Positions 33,305 through 41,224 of a stretch of 64,000 nucleotides of DNA are shown here, one piece after another (position 1 is the first letter of the stretch; each line of letters starts with the position of its first letter). Position numbers and translations under genes: made by a program. Origin of the DNA: Mycobacterium sp. Aquia_213 (GTDB lineage: Bacteria > Actinomycetota > Actinomycetes > Mycobacteriales > Mycobacteriaceae); the NCBI RefSeq assembly GCF_026625985.1, contig NZ_CP113116.1, forward strand, positions 1,736,001-1,800,000. The letters are read 5' to 3'. A model generated the notes under the pieces. The model was not told where the DNA came from. It did no database searches and was given only the letters and a program-made list of their open reading frames with translations.

Positions 33305-34075
33305 TTACTTGCGCCGTGCCGCGGCCAGGCGGTCGGCGAACTCCGGTGACTGGATCGAGGACACCTGCGGTCCTAGTTCGGTGCGCATCGCGAAGTCGTG
33401 GTGCTCGATGTCCAGCGACCCCGGGCTAGCGGTGGCACGCATGCTGGCCTTGGTGGCCAGCACCACCTCGCGCGGCGCCGACGCGGGTCCGTCGGCCAGT
33501 TCCAATGCCGCGGCGACGGGGTCGTCGGCAGCGCTGAGCGCCAACCCGTGCCGCACGGCGGATTCGGCGTCAAAGCGCATGCCGAACAGCAGGGCCGCGC
33601 GAGCGACTTGCGGGCCCACCGCCCGCTGCAGCATCCAGGTCGCGCCACCGCCGGGGTGCAGCCCCAGCTTCTGGAAACGAGGGTCGAACAGTGCGCCGGG
33701 CCCGGCGATGCGCACGTCGGCGGCCAGAGCCAGGTTAAGGCCCGCACCGACCGCGGCACCGTTGACCGCGGCGATGGTCGGCAGCGTGCAACTGCCCACC
33801 GCCATGAAGCCGTCGTAGAGCTGCTTCAACCCCGATTCCGCGGCTCCCGTGCCTGCGGCGCCCAGCGCGCTGAGGTCGGCGCCGGCGCAAAACGCCTTGC
33901 CGGCCCCGGTGACCACGAGCGCGTGCACACCCGGATCGGCTTCGGCCCGCTCGACGGCCGCACGCAGTTGTGCCGAGATCTCTCCCGTCAGCGCGTTGCG
34001 CCGATCGGGGTCGTTGACGGTGATCAGGGCGACGCGATTGTCCACGCTGAACAGGACGGAATCGGACTGGGCCAT
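33305..34075 (-). CDS. echA14: Enoyl-CoA hydratase/isomerase family protein EchA14
   Basis: A 256-residue crotonase-fold protein matching Rv2486. The oxyanion-hole segments are clear: G-K-A-F-C-A-G-A-D-L and N-G-A-A-V-G-A-G. The two glutamates that activate water in true hydratases are missing: the first position is Asn (G-A-G-L-N-L-A-L-A-A-D) and the second falls on Phe/Gln in D-P-R-F-Q-K-L-G. It is therefore unlikely to be an ordinary hydratase and may be an isomerase, thioesterase or binding protein. The C-terminal helix with L-G-P-Q-V-S-S-I-Q-S-P-E-F is typical. It is followed by accessory genes and is separated from lipQ by the PPE block. Confidence 0.9.
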   Translation of the reverse strand: MAQSDSVLFSVDNRVALITVNDPDRRNALTGEISAQLRAAVERAEADPGVHALVVTGAGKAFCAGADLSALGAAGTGAAESGLKQLYDGFMAVGSCTLPTIAAVNGAAVGAGLNLALAADVRIAGPGALFDPRFQKLGLHPGGGATWMLQRAVGPQVARAALLFGMRFDAESAVRHGLALSAADDPVAAALELADGPASAPREVVLATKASMRATASPGSLDIEHHDFAMRTELGPQVSSIQSPEFADRLAAARRK

Positions 34076-34219
34076 CGGGGGCTCCTCCGCGGTCGGCGAC
34101 GTCAGTGGGCGAGCTAAAGGGTACTTGTGGCAGCGGCGTCAAGAATTTGCAGAGGATGCTGCAAGCCCCGCTTCCGATGCTGAAGACACCAGTGAGCGGC
34201 ATCACGACGAGGGGCATCC

Positions 34220-34462
34220 ATGAGCGCGACGATCACGATCACCACCACATCGCAGGCGATCCGCTGGGCAATCTTCTCGGCGATCGCGGTGGGTTTGACC
34301 GCGCTCGGCCTCGGCGTAGCGGCGGCCAACCCTCCGCTACAGGACCAGCCGTGCTCCCTGCGGTACGCGACGATGCGCGACGCCGACGGACACATGATGC
34401 AGTGCGACCGGATGATGAACGGAACCCACGGCCTGGTGTGGCAATACACCCCGGGGTCGTAA
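34220..34462 (+). CDS. Small exported or anchored hypothetical protein
   Basis: An 80-residue protein with an N-terminal hydrophobic segment (about residues 13-35, I-R-W-A-I-F-S-A-I to A-A-A-N-P) that could be a signal peptide cleaved after A-A-A. The remaining 45 residues are Met- and Cys-containing (Q-P-C-S-L-R-Y-A-T-M, H-M-M-Q-C-D-R-M-M), possibly disulfide-bonded. ATG at 34220 with GAGGGG upstream. No known family recognised. It is divergent from echA14 and precedes the YdeI-like gene by 19 bases, so the two may be co-transcribed. Confidence 0.6.
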   Translation: MSATITITTTSQAIRWAIFSAIAVGLTALGLGVAAANPPLQDQPCSLRYATMRDADGHMMQCDRMMNGTHGLVWQYTPGS

Positions 34463-34481
34463 TCGTCGCTAATCTGGCCGG

Positions 34482-34751
34482 GTGAGCGGCAACCAGGTGC
34501 CCGGTGGGGTGGTGCACAAACTGCCCGCGGACCTGCGCGAGGCACTGACCGCGAACTCCACCGCACTCGCGGCGTGGCAGGACATCACGCCGCTGGCGCG
34601 CAACGAGTTCATCTGCTGGGTCGAGGACGCCAAGCAAGCGGCGACCCGACAGCGCCGCATTCGCCGGACTCAGGAGGAGCTGGAGGAAGGACAGCGGCGG
34701 CCCTGCTGCTGGCCGGGCTGCAAGCACCGCGAGCGCACCGGGCGACCGTAG
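34482..34751 (+). CDS. YdeI/OmpD-associated (DUF1905-like) small protein
   Basis: An 89-residue cytoplasmic protein corresponding to the C-terminal module of YdeI-type proteins. H-K-L-P-A-D-L-R-E-A-L, A-L-A-A-W-Q-D-I-T-P-L-A-R-N-E-F-I-C-W-V, T-R-Q-R-R-I and R-R-P-C-C-W-P-G-C-K-H-R are all family features. The Cys-Cys-Trp-Pro-Gly-Cys end could bind metal. GTG start at 34482. The role of this family is not clear; some relatives are annotated as bacteriocin protection. It ends seven bases before the convergent cutinase stop. Confidence 0.75.
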   Translation: MSGNQVPGGVVHKLPADLREALTANSTALAAWQDITPLARNEFICWVEDAKQAATRQRRIRRTQEELEEGQRRPCCWPGCKHRERTGRP

Positions 34752-34757
34752 CGGGCG

Positions 34758-35447
34758 TCAGAGATGGCTTGCCACGAAAGTCGCGGCCTGACTGGGCATC
34801 CCGGACTGCGCGTAGGACAGGTGCACCGGCGAAAACAGCTCGTCGTGTGAAGGCAGCGCCAATGCGCCGCCGGGGGTGCACACCGGATCGCCGGGCGCGC
34901 ACAGGTCAATGGCCTTGGGCCCGTACCACGGGCTGACGTCGCTGACCGGCCCGCCCAGGTATCGGTCCGACGGATTCCCGAACAGGGCGAGGGCGGCGAC
35001 GTGGTCGGCTTGGTCCGCCGTGAGGATGTCGGGGATCAGGCCCGCAATCGGGGCTCGGGCGATGGTGGCCTCGTCTATTGCCATCGCGCCCAAGGAATAG
35101 CCACCGAGCACCAGCTTGGTGCTGGGGCAGCTGGCAACCATGGACGCAACGTGCGCGTGTACATCGCTGCCGCCGGCGGAGGCCGACGGAGCGAAGTCGT
35201 CACCGGCGGGGTAGTTGACCGGATACACCCCGAGGGACCGACCGCCCACCTGCGAGCGCAGTGAATCGATGAATTGCTGGCCGACCACACCAACTCCGGG
35301 TGCCTCGTTGGTGGCCCGGGCGAACGTCACCTCGACGTCGGGGCAGGGAGCAGCGGACGCGGGTGCAATGCCCATCGGTGCGTTCAGCAGCGCCGCCAAG
35401 GCGAGCACTGCGGCACCCAGCGAATAAGCGAACTGGCGTGCGTTCAC
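34758..35447 (-). CDS. Cutinase-like secreted serine esterase
   Basis: A 229-residue alpha/beta hydrolase of the cutinase (Culp) family. A Sec signal (M-N-A-R-Q-F, Ala/Leu core, cleavage near A-S-A) is followed by C-P-D-V-E-V-T-F-A-R-A-T-N-E, the family's first strand with one Cys of the N-terminal disulfide. The nucleophile is Ser118 in G-G-Y-S-L-G-A; the usual Gln after Ser is Leu here. Asp187 lies in C-A-P-G-D-P-V-C, and His209 is the likely catalytic His. Mycobacterial members act as esterases or phospholipases at the cell surface. It is followed on the same strand by no clear partner; the gene upstream encodes another exported protein 45 bases away. Confidence 0.9.
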   Translation of the reverse strand: MNARQFAYSLGAAVLALAALLNAPMGIAPASAAPCPDVEVTFARATNEAPGVGVVGQQFIDSLRSQVGGRSLGVYPVNYPAGDDFAPSASAGGSDVHAHVASMVASCPSTKLVLGGYSLGAMAIDEATIARAPIAGLIPDILTADQADHVAALALFGNPSDRYLGGPVSDVSPWYGPKAIDLCAPGDPVCTPGGALALPSHDELFSPVHLSYAQSGMPSQAATFVASHL

Positions 35448-35492
35448 GTCCCCATGCTGACATATCGCGGCGGACTCGTCCGAGGTCGCCCG

Positions 35493-35879
35493 TTAGCGAT
35501 TCGGTCGCGGTTCCCAGGTGTCGGTTGGGTAAGCGCAGAACAGAGCGACACCCTCGGGCGACTGTGCGGTAAAGAGCCCAGTGTTGTCGGGCGCAAGAAT
35601 ATGAATCTCGGCCACACACTTCGAGCCGATCTGCCGAACCCCGACCAGCGTCCCGGGATCCACCCACACACCCGGCCGTCCGGACCCGCCGCACGCCAAC
35701 ACCTTGCCGCCGGCGTCGTAGCCGAAGATGAATCGTCCGGTGTTCGAATAGCAGGGCTGTCCGAGCACCGCATTGTTGGCCATGTTGGGAACCGGCTGGC
35801 TCGCCGGGTCCGCCACAACCGGTGCCGCGGTGCCGATGGCAAACGCCGCCGCCGCTGCCAGCAAAAGAGCGTGATTCAT
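35493..35879 (-). CDS. Exported hypothetical protein
   Basis: A 128-residue secreted protein. The signal peptide (M-N-H-A-L-L-L, Ala-rich, cleavage after V-V-A) is clear. The mature part has four cysteines (Q-P-C-Y-S-N, V-L-A-C-G-G, S-K-C-V-A, L-F-C-A-Y), probably two disulfides, and ends W-E-P-R-P-N-R. Minus-strand AGGTGTGACGC precedes the ATG. Small exported proteins of this kind are frequent in mycobacteria and have no known function. It lies upstream of the cutinase gene on the same strand, so the two may be co-transcribed. Confidence 0.78.
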   Translation of the reverse strand: MNHALLLAAAAAFAIGTAAPVVADPASQPVPNMANNAVLGQPCYSNTGRFIFGYDAGGKVLACGGSGRPGVWVDPGTLVGVRQIGSKCVAEIHILAPDNTGLFTAQSPEGVALFCAYPTDTWEPRPNR

Positions 35880-36105
35880 GCGTCACACCTCTCGCGCGCC
35901 GAAATGAACCGGAAATTCCGACCATAGTCCTTCAGCGCGCCACCGCGGAACCCATTTGGGCAAACACATAGGTAGTTGCTCGGTGAACTATTCTATCGTC
36001 AGCGGGGTCCGCTGGCGCGCGGAGCAGGAGAAACCGCTATTCTGCCGGGAAAGCGGTCTGACCAACCCGGCGCGCGGTGCCCCTGAGAATAAGAAGCGTG
36101 TCGGC

Positions 36106-36807
36106 TCAGGCCAACGCAATTGGGTCCAAACCGAAATCGGTCCGTACGGCCTCGACAAAGTCAGTGACGGCCGTACTCGAGGCCTGGTTCCAGTTATTCG
36201 ACGGTGTGCCGGCCCCGGAAATGAGGGCTGCGAAAAGTGTGACGATCGCGGCGTACTGAGCTTTTCGCAGGATGTCGTTAGGCATTATCAACTTCATTTC
36301 CGACATAACGCTATTTAGATCAACCATTTGAGGCGCCGCGCGGAGCGCCGCGCGGAGCGTGGCAGCTGCAATTTGCTCGACTATGGGAGGAGTCGGATCC
36401 ACGGCCCGGGAGAGAAGTTCGAGCGCCGGAGTAGCTGTTGCCACGGCCGCGCCGCCTTTTTCCTGCTCGACGAGGTTCTTGACGTCTTGATTGGACGACA
36501 AGAGTTCATCAAATTCTGCGGACAATTCCTTGAAATTCGACGAACTAATCTCGCCCTGCACTATATCCAAGGTTTTCACGAAGCGAACCGATACATCGCG
36601 CAGTAATACGTCGTGCTGCCTTTTGGTTTCGAGGGTTTCCCCTCGATGAAATGCGGCTTTCGAGGACATGAATGTCGTTATGCCGCCAACACCGGCACCT
36701 AGCAACGTCGCAAGCGATGTGAGTACAGCCTGATCCATGTGCATATGGGTAAATGTAGACGGCTGCCAGCCCGGCTGCTCCCCGAGCGCCAAATTCGGTG
36801 CAGCCAA
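36106..36807 (-). pseudogene. Detached second copy of the PPE C-terminal domain
   Basis: This open frame of 233 codons is homologous along its whole length to the last 230 residues of the PPE gene at 37028-39073. It shares K-A-Q-Y-A-A-I-V-T-L-F-A-A, R-F-V-K-[TS]-L-D-I-[VA]-Q-G and the ending A-V-T-D-F-V-[ED]-A-V-R; the nucleotide sequences also align. It lacks the PPE domain and linker. In frame just before it stands V-P-G-L-A-A-P, a piece of the linker repeat, and a stop codon six codons further up. The only non-ATG start is TTG at 36807; an ATG (M-H-M-D-Q) lies 21 codons in. It is most simply the tail of a deleted tandem PPE copy, but the frame is intact and it could still be translated. 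Confidence 0.7.
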
Positions 36808-37027
36808 CCCCGGTACGAGCCCTTGCTACGCCCCGAGCCGACTACGCCTGGACCCCCGCGTGGGCTCCAGTCGACGTTCTCCTAGCCGCCGGCGTCGCCG
36901 ACGTCGGCGGTGCCGGCGACCTAGGGCACCGACCGCAGGCCGAACCACCTAGAGAGCTCGGTGCCCGGTGGAATGAACGCCGCGTGGCTGTGGTCCTCGT
37001 CGCCTGAGAATCAAGATCCGGGTCGTC
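36808..37027. other. Degenerate spacer between the two PPE C-terminal copies
   Basis: These 220 bases separate the PPE stop from the detached copy. They contain stop codons in the frame of the copy and only a short linker-like remnant at the left edge. This fits a deletion scar after tandem duplication. No other feature is seen. Confidence 0.45.
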
Positions 37028-39073
37028 TTAGGCCTGCGCGATTGAGTCCAAACCGAAATTGCTTCGCACCGCGTCGACAAAGTCAGTGACGGCCGCGCTC
37101 GAGGCCTGGTTTCCGTTACTGGCGCCGGCCTCGGAAACATGGGCCGCGAAAAGTGTGACGATCGCGGCGTACTGGGCTTTTAGCAGGATATCGCGAGGCA
37201 TTGTCAACTTCATTTCTGCCATGATGCCTTGCAGTTCAGCCATTTGAGGTACCGCGCGGAACGTGGCGGCCGCAATTTGGTCAAATTCCGTTGCGTCCGA
37301 GAGGAGTGCGAGCGCCTGATCGGCTGTTGCCGGAGCCCCGCCTGCTTTTATCTGTTCGAAGAGAATTCCGGCGGCTTGATTGGACGCGATTACTTCATTA
37401 AGTCCCGCGGATAATTCTAATGTTGGTACCGAACTAATCACGCCCTGTGCGATGTCCAAGCTTTTCACGAAGCGAAGCGATGAATCGCGCATTATTGCCT
37501 CATGCTGTATTTTGGTTACAACAGTTTCGCCGCGATAAAAATACGGTTTAGTGGAAGCGAATGCAGTAAGGCCGCCACCACCGGTACCCAATAGCGTCGC
37601 ACTCGAAGAAGTGAGTACAACCGGGTCGGTGTGCACCAACGGGAGCCAACCCAGCGGCCCCCCGAGCGCCAAATCCGGCGCAGCCCCCGCGGCCGAGGGC
37701 GCCCCGGCAGCCACCACCAGCGGATCGCCAAGGATCGCCGGTGCTGGCGCCCCGACAGCCGGTACGGCAACCCCGGGAACAGCGAGCGGCGCAGCCAATC
37801 CCGGTACGCCGTGCGGCGGGGCCAACCCGGGTACGGCCTGCGGCACCGAGGCCGGCTGAGCCGCCGGAGCCTGGACTCCCGGAACCTGCTCCGCGGGCGC
37901 CGCCGTCGTGCCCGATGTGGTCCCCGATGTCGTCCCCGACGTCGATGTCGACGAGCTTGTCGTCGAAGCCGACGACGTTGTCGATGTCGATGAGGTTGTC
38001 GATGTTCCAGCCGTTGCCGCCGGGGCCGCCGCTGCCGGCGTCGACGTCGTTGCCGGCGTCACCGCAGGCGCCGCCGGGGCGATGGAGCCGTTGATGACGG
38101 TGACGTTGGCGCCCTCAATCCCGCCGGTGAGGGTGCTGCCGGAGGGGAAGGTGACAGTGGAGCCCGCGGGGACATTGACGGTGCCGGACACGACGGTGAG
38201 GTTGCCGGTGGGGAAGCCGCGGGGGAGCACTTGGCCGGGAGCGAGGTAGAAGGGCTCTTGGAATTCGGGGTAGCTGAGGTAGGCGCCGTTGACGCCACCG
38301 CTGATGGGGTTGCCGCCTTGGAAAGGGGAGAAGATGGTGGCGCCCTGGCCGACCGTGACGGTGCCTTCGTTGACGCCGACGGTGGCCCCGTTGGTGCCCG
38401 CGGTGTAGGCGGAACCGGGGTCGATGGTGGTTGTGGGTTTCTCCTCGGGGGGCGGCTGCAGCGACTGCATCAGGGATTGGGTGCGTTGGGTGGCGGTCTT
38501 GCCGGCGTTTTGGGCCTGCGCGCCGGCTTGGTCGAGCTGCCCGTCGGACTTGGTCGTCTGCGGCGGCTCGTCGAATGATTCCAGGGTGCTAGCGGTTTCG
38601 GCCGCGGCGGCGTAGCCATACATCGCGGTGGTGTCTTGAACCCACATCTCCACGTACTGAGCTTCGGTGGCCGCGATCGCCGCGGTGTTCTGCCCGAAAA
38701 AGTTGGTTGCGATCAACGCCAGCAACAGCGCCCGGTTGGTCGCGATGACCGGCGGGGGCACCGTCATCGCAAACGCCGCCTCGTAGGCCCCCGCCGCCGC
38801 GTAGGCCTGAACGCCGGTCTGCACGGCCACAGCGCCGGTCGCTGACAGCCACCCCACGTAGGGTGTCGCCGCGGCCGCCATCGCCATCGATGCCGGGCCC
38901 AACCACACCTGGCCGGCCAGCCCCGCAATTACGGAGGAGTAGCCGACCGCGGTGTACTCCAGCTCGGCGGCCAGCGCGTTCCAGCCTGCCGCGGCGGCCA
39001 GCATCGGCCCGGCGCCCGGCCCGGCGTACATCAGTCCGGAGTTGATCTCCGGCGGCAACAGGGCAAAATCCAT
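37028..39073 (-). CDS. PPE family protein with long Ser/Thr/Pro linker and unusual C-terminal domain
   Basis: A 681-residue PPE protein, probably secreted by a type VII system. Residues 1-170 are the PPE domain: L-L-P-P-E-I-N-S at the start, then helices with W-N-A-L-A-A-E-L and V-W-L-G-P-A-S. Residues 210-335 include Gly/Asn-rich beta repeats (N-E-G-T-V-T-V-G, N-L-T-V-V-S-G-T-V-N-V). Residues 345-395 are almost only Ser, Thr, Ala and Gly, and 400-450 carry V-P-G-L/V-A repeats. The last 225 residues form a helical, lower-GC domain that I do not recognise and that is not the PPW or SVP type. No PE gene or ESX gene is in the window. A second copy of the C-terminal domain lies just downstream. 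Confidence 0.9.
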   Translation of the reverse strand: MDFALLPPEINSGLMYAGPGAGPMLAAAAGWNALAAELEYTAVGYSSVIAGLAGQVWLGPASMAMAAAATPYVGWLSATGAVAVQTGVQAYAAAGAYEAAFAMTVPPPVIATNRALLLALIATNFFGQNTAAIAATEAQYVEMWVQDTTAMYGYAAAAETASTLESFDEPPQTTKSDGQLDQAGAQAQNAGKTATQRTQSLMQSLQPPPEEKPTTTIDPGSAYTAGTNGATVGVNEGTVTVGQGATIFSPFQGGNPISGGVNGAYLSYPEFQEPFYLAPGQVLPRGFPTGNLTVVSGTVNVPAGSTVTFPSGSTLTGGIEGANVTVINGSIAPAAPAVTPATTSTPAAAAPAATAGTSTTSSTSTTSSASTTSSSTSTSGTTSGTTSGTTAAPAEQVPGVQAPAAQPASVPQAVPGLAPPHGVPGLAAPLAVPGVAVPAVGAPAPAILGDPLVVAAGAPSAAGAAPDLALGGPLGWLPLVHTDPVVLTSSSATLLGTGGGGLTAFASTKPYFYRGETVVTKIQHEAIMRDSSLRFVKSLDIAQGVISSVPTLELSAGLNEVIASNQAAGILFEQIKAGGAPATADQALALLSDATEFDQIAAATFRAVPQMAELQGIMAEMKLTMPRDILLKAQYAAIVTLFAAHVSEAGASNGNQASSAAVTDFVDAVRSNFGLDSIAQA

Positions 39074-39532
39074 GTCTCTTCGCTTTTGAAAGTTATGCGC
39101 GCTGATTTGTCAGCAGGAGCGTACTCGCGGATCTGGGGAACTGACGCGCCTCAGAGAAACCAGGAGTGACGGCACGCTTAACGGTTGAGTTCCGCGGCGA
39201 ACCGCCGGGTGGATACCTGAAAAACATGCGGACGCTGGACGTTTCGGGACCGTGCCGCGGGTCGGTCCGAGGCGGCTTGATGCGTCGCGGCGCGACGGTC
39301 TCTCGGCACCGGCGCGGGGCCGGCGGCAAACTGACATTCATGCAGACCGTCCCAATTCTCAACGACTCCCGGAGCAGCCGCAAATGGGCCGACAGCAAAC
39401 GATTCTAGCCCAGCATTGGATCGCTTCGCGACAGCAATTCTCGGCACCGTGTGGCGCGCCGTCAGCGACTGGCTCGGGATGCTTAACGTGACGTCGCACG
39501 GCTTGGGCAAAACCGTGGCAACGCTCTCTGAT
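39074..39532. other. Intergenic region between PPE gene and tRNA-Arg
   Basis: In 459 bases I find no convincing gene. The left edge must hold the PPE promoter and ribosome binding site (AAGAGA on the minus strand). Short open frames here have no protein-like composition. No PE gene precedes the PPE gene. Confidence 0.5.
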
Positions 39533-39609
39533 TGGTGCCCCCGGCACGACTCGAACGTGCGACCTAGGGATTAGAAGGCCCTTGCTCTATCCACCTGAGC
39601 TACGGAGGC
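39533..39609 (-). tRNA. tRNA-Arg (TCT)
   Basis: Minus-strand cloverleaf with acceptor GCCTCCG/CGGGGGC (one G-T pair), D-arm TAGCTCAGGTGGATAGAGC, anticodon loop C-T-T-C-T-A-A giving TCT, T-arm GCACG/CGTGC with TTCGAGT, and encoded CCA (39533-39535). The anticodon stem has a C-T mismatch next to the loop. Confidence 0.94.
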
Positions 39610-39794
39610 AATGCGCAGGTCAGTCTATCCAACGAACGGCGACACCCCGACTCGCCGACGCGACACGCGCGAAAAGCCTTGCACCGCTATTGAAATCAGT
39701 TATTGTATTGAACCTCGACACACGTACAACACCAGCTGGTAAACAGCTGTTAACCGCAACGAGGCGTGTGCACAAGGTCGAGGAGACCGTTTCA

Positions 39795-41042
39795 ATGGGC
39801 GTGGCCATGAGCATGACTGCGCGGTACGCGAGGGCAGGTTCCCAAGCGTTTCGCCTGGTAGCGGATGCCAGAGGGGCCTCAAAGGCCGCCGGCCTGCTGC
39901 TGCGCGGATCGCCGTTTGCCCTGGGCTGGTTTGCCGGCTGGTTGTCCACGGAATTTCCCCCGCATGTGGTGACCGGGCATGCGTTGTCCCGGATATCGGC
40001 GCCCCCCATCGGTCGCGTCGGCGCGTCCTGGGCCGGCCAGCGGGCCGAGCAAACGCTCACCGCGGCCCTCGAGGAATCCTTCGGGCCGGACTATGCGGAC
40101 CTGGTGAGCCACCCGACCTGCGAAGAATCCGAGTGCGCACCCCGCGGCGGGCTGTTGCACCGGCCCGGGCCGCACGCGCGGTATGCCGGACAGACATCCG
40201 ACATTTCGTACGGTCCGAGCGCTCGCGACAACCTGCTCGACATCTGGCGGCGGCATGACCTGGCGCCGGGCCGCCGTGCACCGGTGCTGATCCAGGTCCC
40301 CGGCGGGGCGTGGGCCGTCAACGGCAAACGCGGCCAGGCCTACACGCTGATGAGCCGCATGGTCGAACTCGGCTGGATCTGCGTGTCGATCGACTACAGC
40401 AAGAGTCCGCGGTCCACGTTTCCGGCGCACTTGATCGACGTGAAGCGGGCGATCGCCTGGGTCCGCGAGAACATCGCCGACTACGGCGGCGATCCCAGCT
40501 TCATCGCGATCACCGGCGGATCGGCCGGCGGGCACCTGGCCTCGTTGGCCGCGCTGACGCCGAACGACCCCCGGTTTCAGCCCGGGTTCGAACACGCCGA
40601 CACCACGGTCCAGGCGGCGGTGCCCTACTACGGCGTTTACGACTTCACCAACGCCGAGGTGATGCACGAACTGATGCTGCCGTTCCTCGAGCAGTTCGTC
40701 ATGCGCGCTCGATACGCCGACACGCCCGAGCGGTTCGCGGCGGCGTCGCCGATCAACTACGTGCACGACGATGCGCCCCCGTTCTTCGTGCTGCATGGCG
40801 AGAAGGACGAACTGGTTCCCTGCACGCAGGCCCGCACCTTCTGCGCGGCGATGCGCGCCGCCGGGGCCCCGCTGGTGACGTACGCCGAGCTCGGCAACGC
40901 CCACCACGCGTTCGACATCCTGTCCACGGCCCGGTCGCGGCTGGCCGCCAAGTCCGTCGCAGATTTCCTGGGCATCGTCTACGGGCGCCGGGCCACCTCA
41001 CTGCTCGATTCGTGGCCGCTGTCGGCGACGTCGGCAAGCTGA
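39795..41042 (+). CDS. lipQ: Alpha/beta hydrolase (carboxylesterase) LipQ
   Basis: A 415-residue esterase of the hormone-sensitive-lipase-like group, matching Rv2485c in length and position. The ATG at 39795 has AGGAGA upstream; the earlier frame overlaps tRNA-Arg and is not coding. An N-terminal 150-residue region with a hydrophobic stretch (about 30-50, L-L-L-R-G-S-P-F-A-L-G-W-F) may bind membrane. The oxyanion loop is V-P-G-G-A-W, the nucleophile is Ser243 in G-G-S-A-G-G, and the acid and base are in K-D-E-L-V-P and H-H-A-F-D. It probably hydrolyses short- to medium-chain esters. The WS/DGAT gene follows after 182 bases. Confidence 0.9.
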   Translation: MGVAMSMTARYARAGSQAFRLVADARGASKAAGLLLRGSPFALGWFAGWLSTEFPPHVVTGHALSRISAPPIGRVGASWAGQRAEQTLTAALEESFGPDYADLVSHPTCEESECAPRGGLLHRPGPHARYAGQTSDISYGPSARDNLLDIWRRHDLAPGRRAPVLIQVPGGAWAVNGKRGQAYTLMSRMVELGWICVSIDYSKSPRSTFPAHLIDVKRAIAWVRENIADYGGDPSFIAITGGSAGGHLASLAALTPNDPRFQPGFEHADTTVQAAVPYYGVYDFTNAEVMHELMLPFLEQFVMRARYADTPERFAAASPINYVHDDAPPFFVLHGEKDELVPCTQARTFCAAMRAAGAPLVTYAELGNAHHAFDILSTARSRLAAKSVADFLGIVYGRRATSLLDSWPLSATSAS

Positions 41043-41224
41043 GTTGCGCAGGTCAACTGCCTGCCACACGTTTCATCCGCGGGTTTGCTGCACTGCCGTA
41101 GCGACTGAATCGTGCCTTTCACCAGCGGGTCAACGCGACTAGCGTTGGTGGAGCTATCCGGTTGGCGGAGCTGAGGCAGGAGGCTTGACGGCGGTGACAA
41201 CGTTGGCGCGTCGGGTGGGCGATC

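Noticed and set aside
39074..39532. A PE gene partner for the PPE protein
   Set aside because: No frame with the PE N-terminal signature was found on either strand in the upstream gap.
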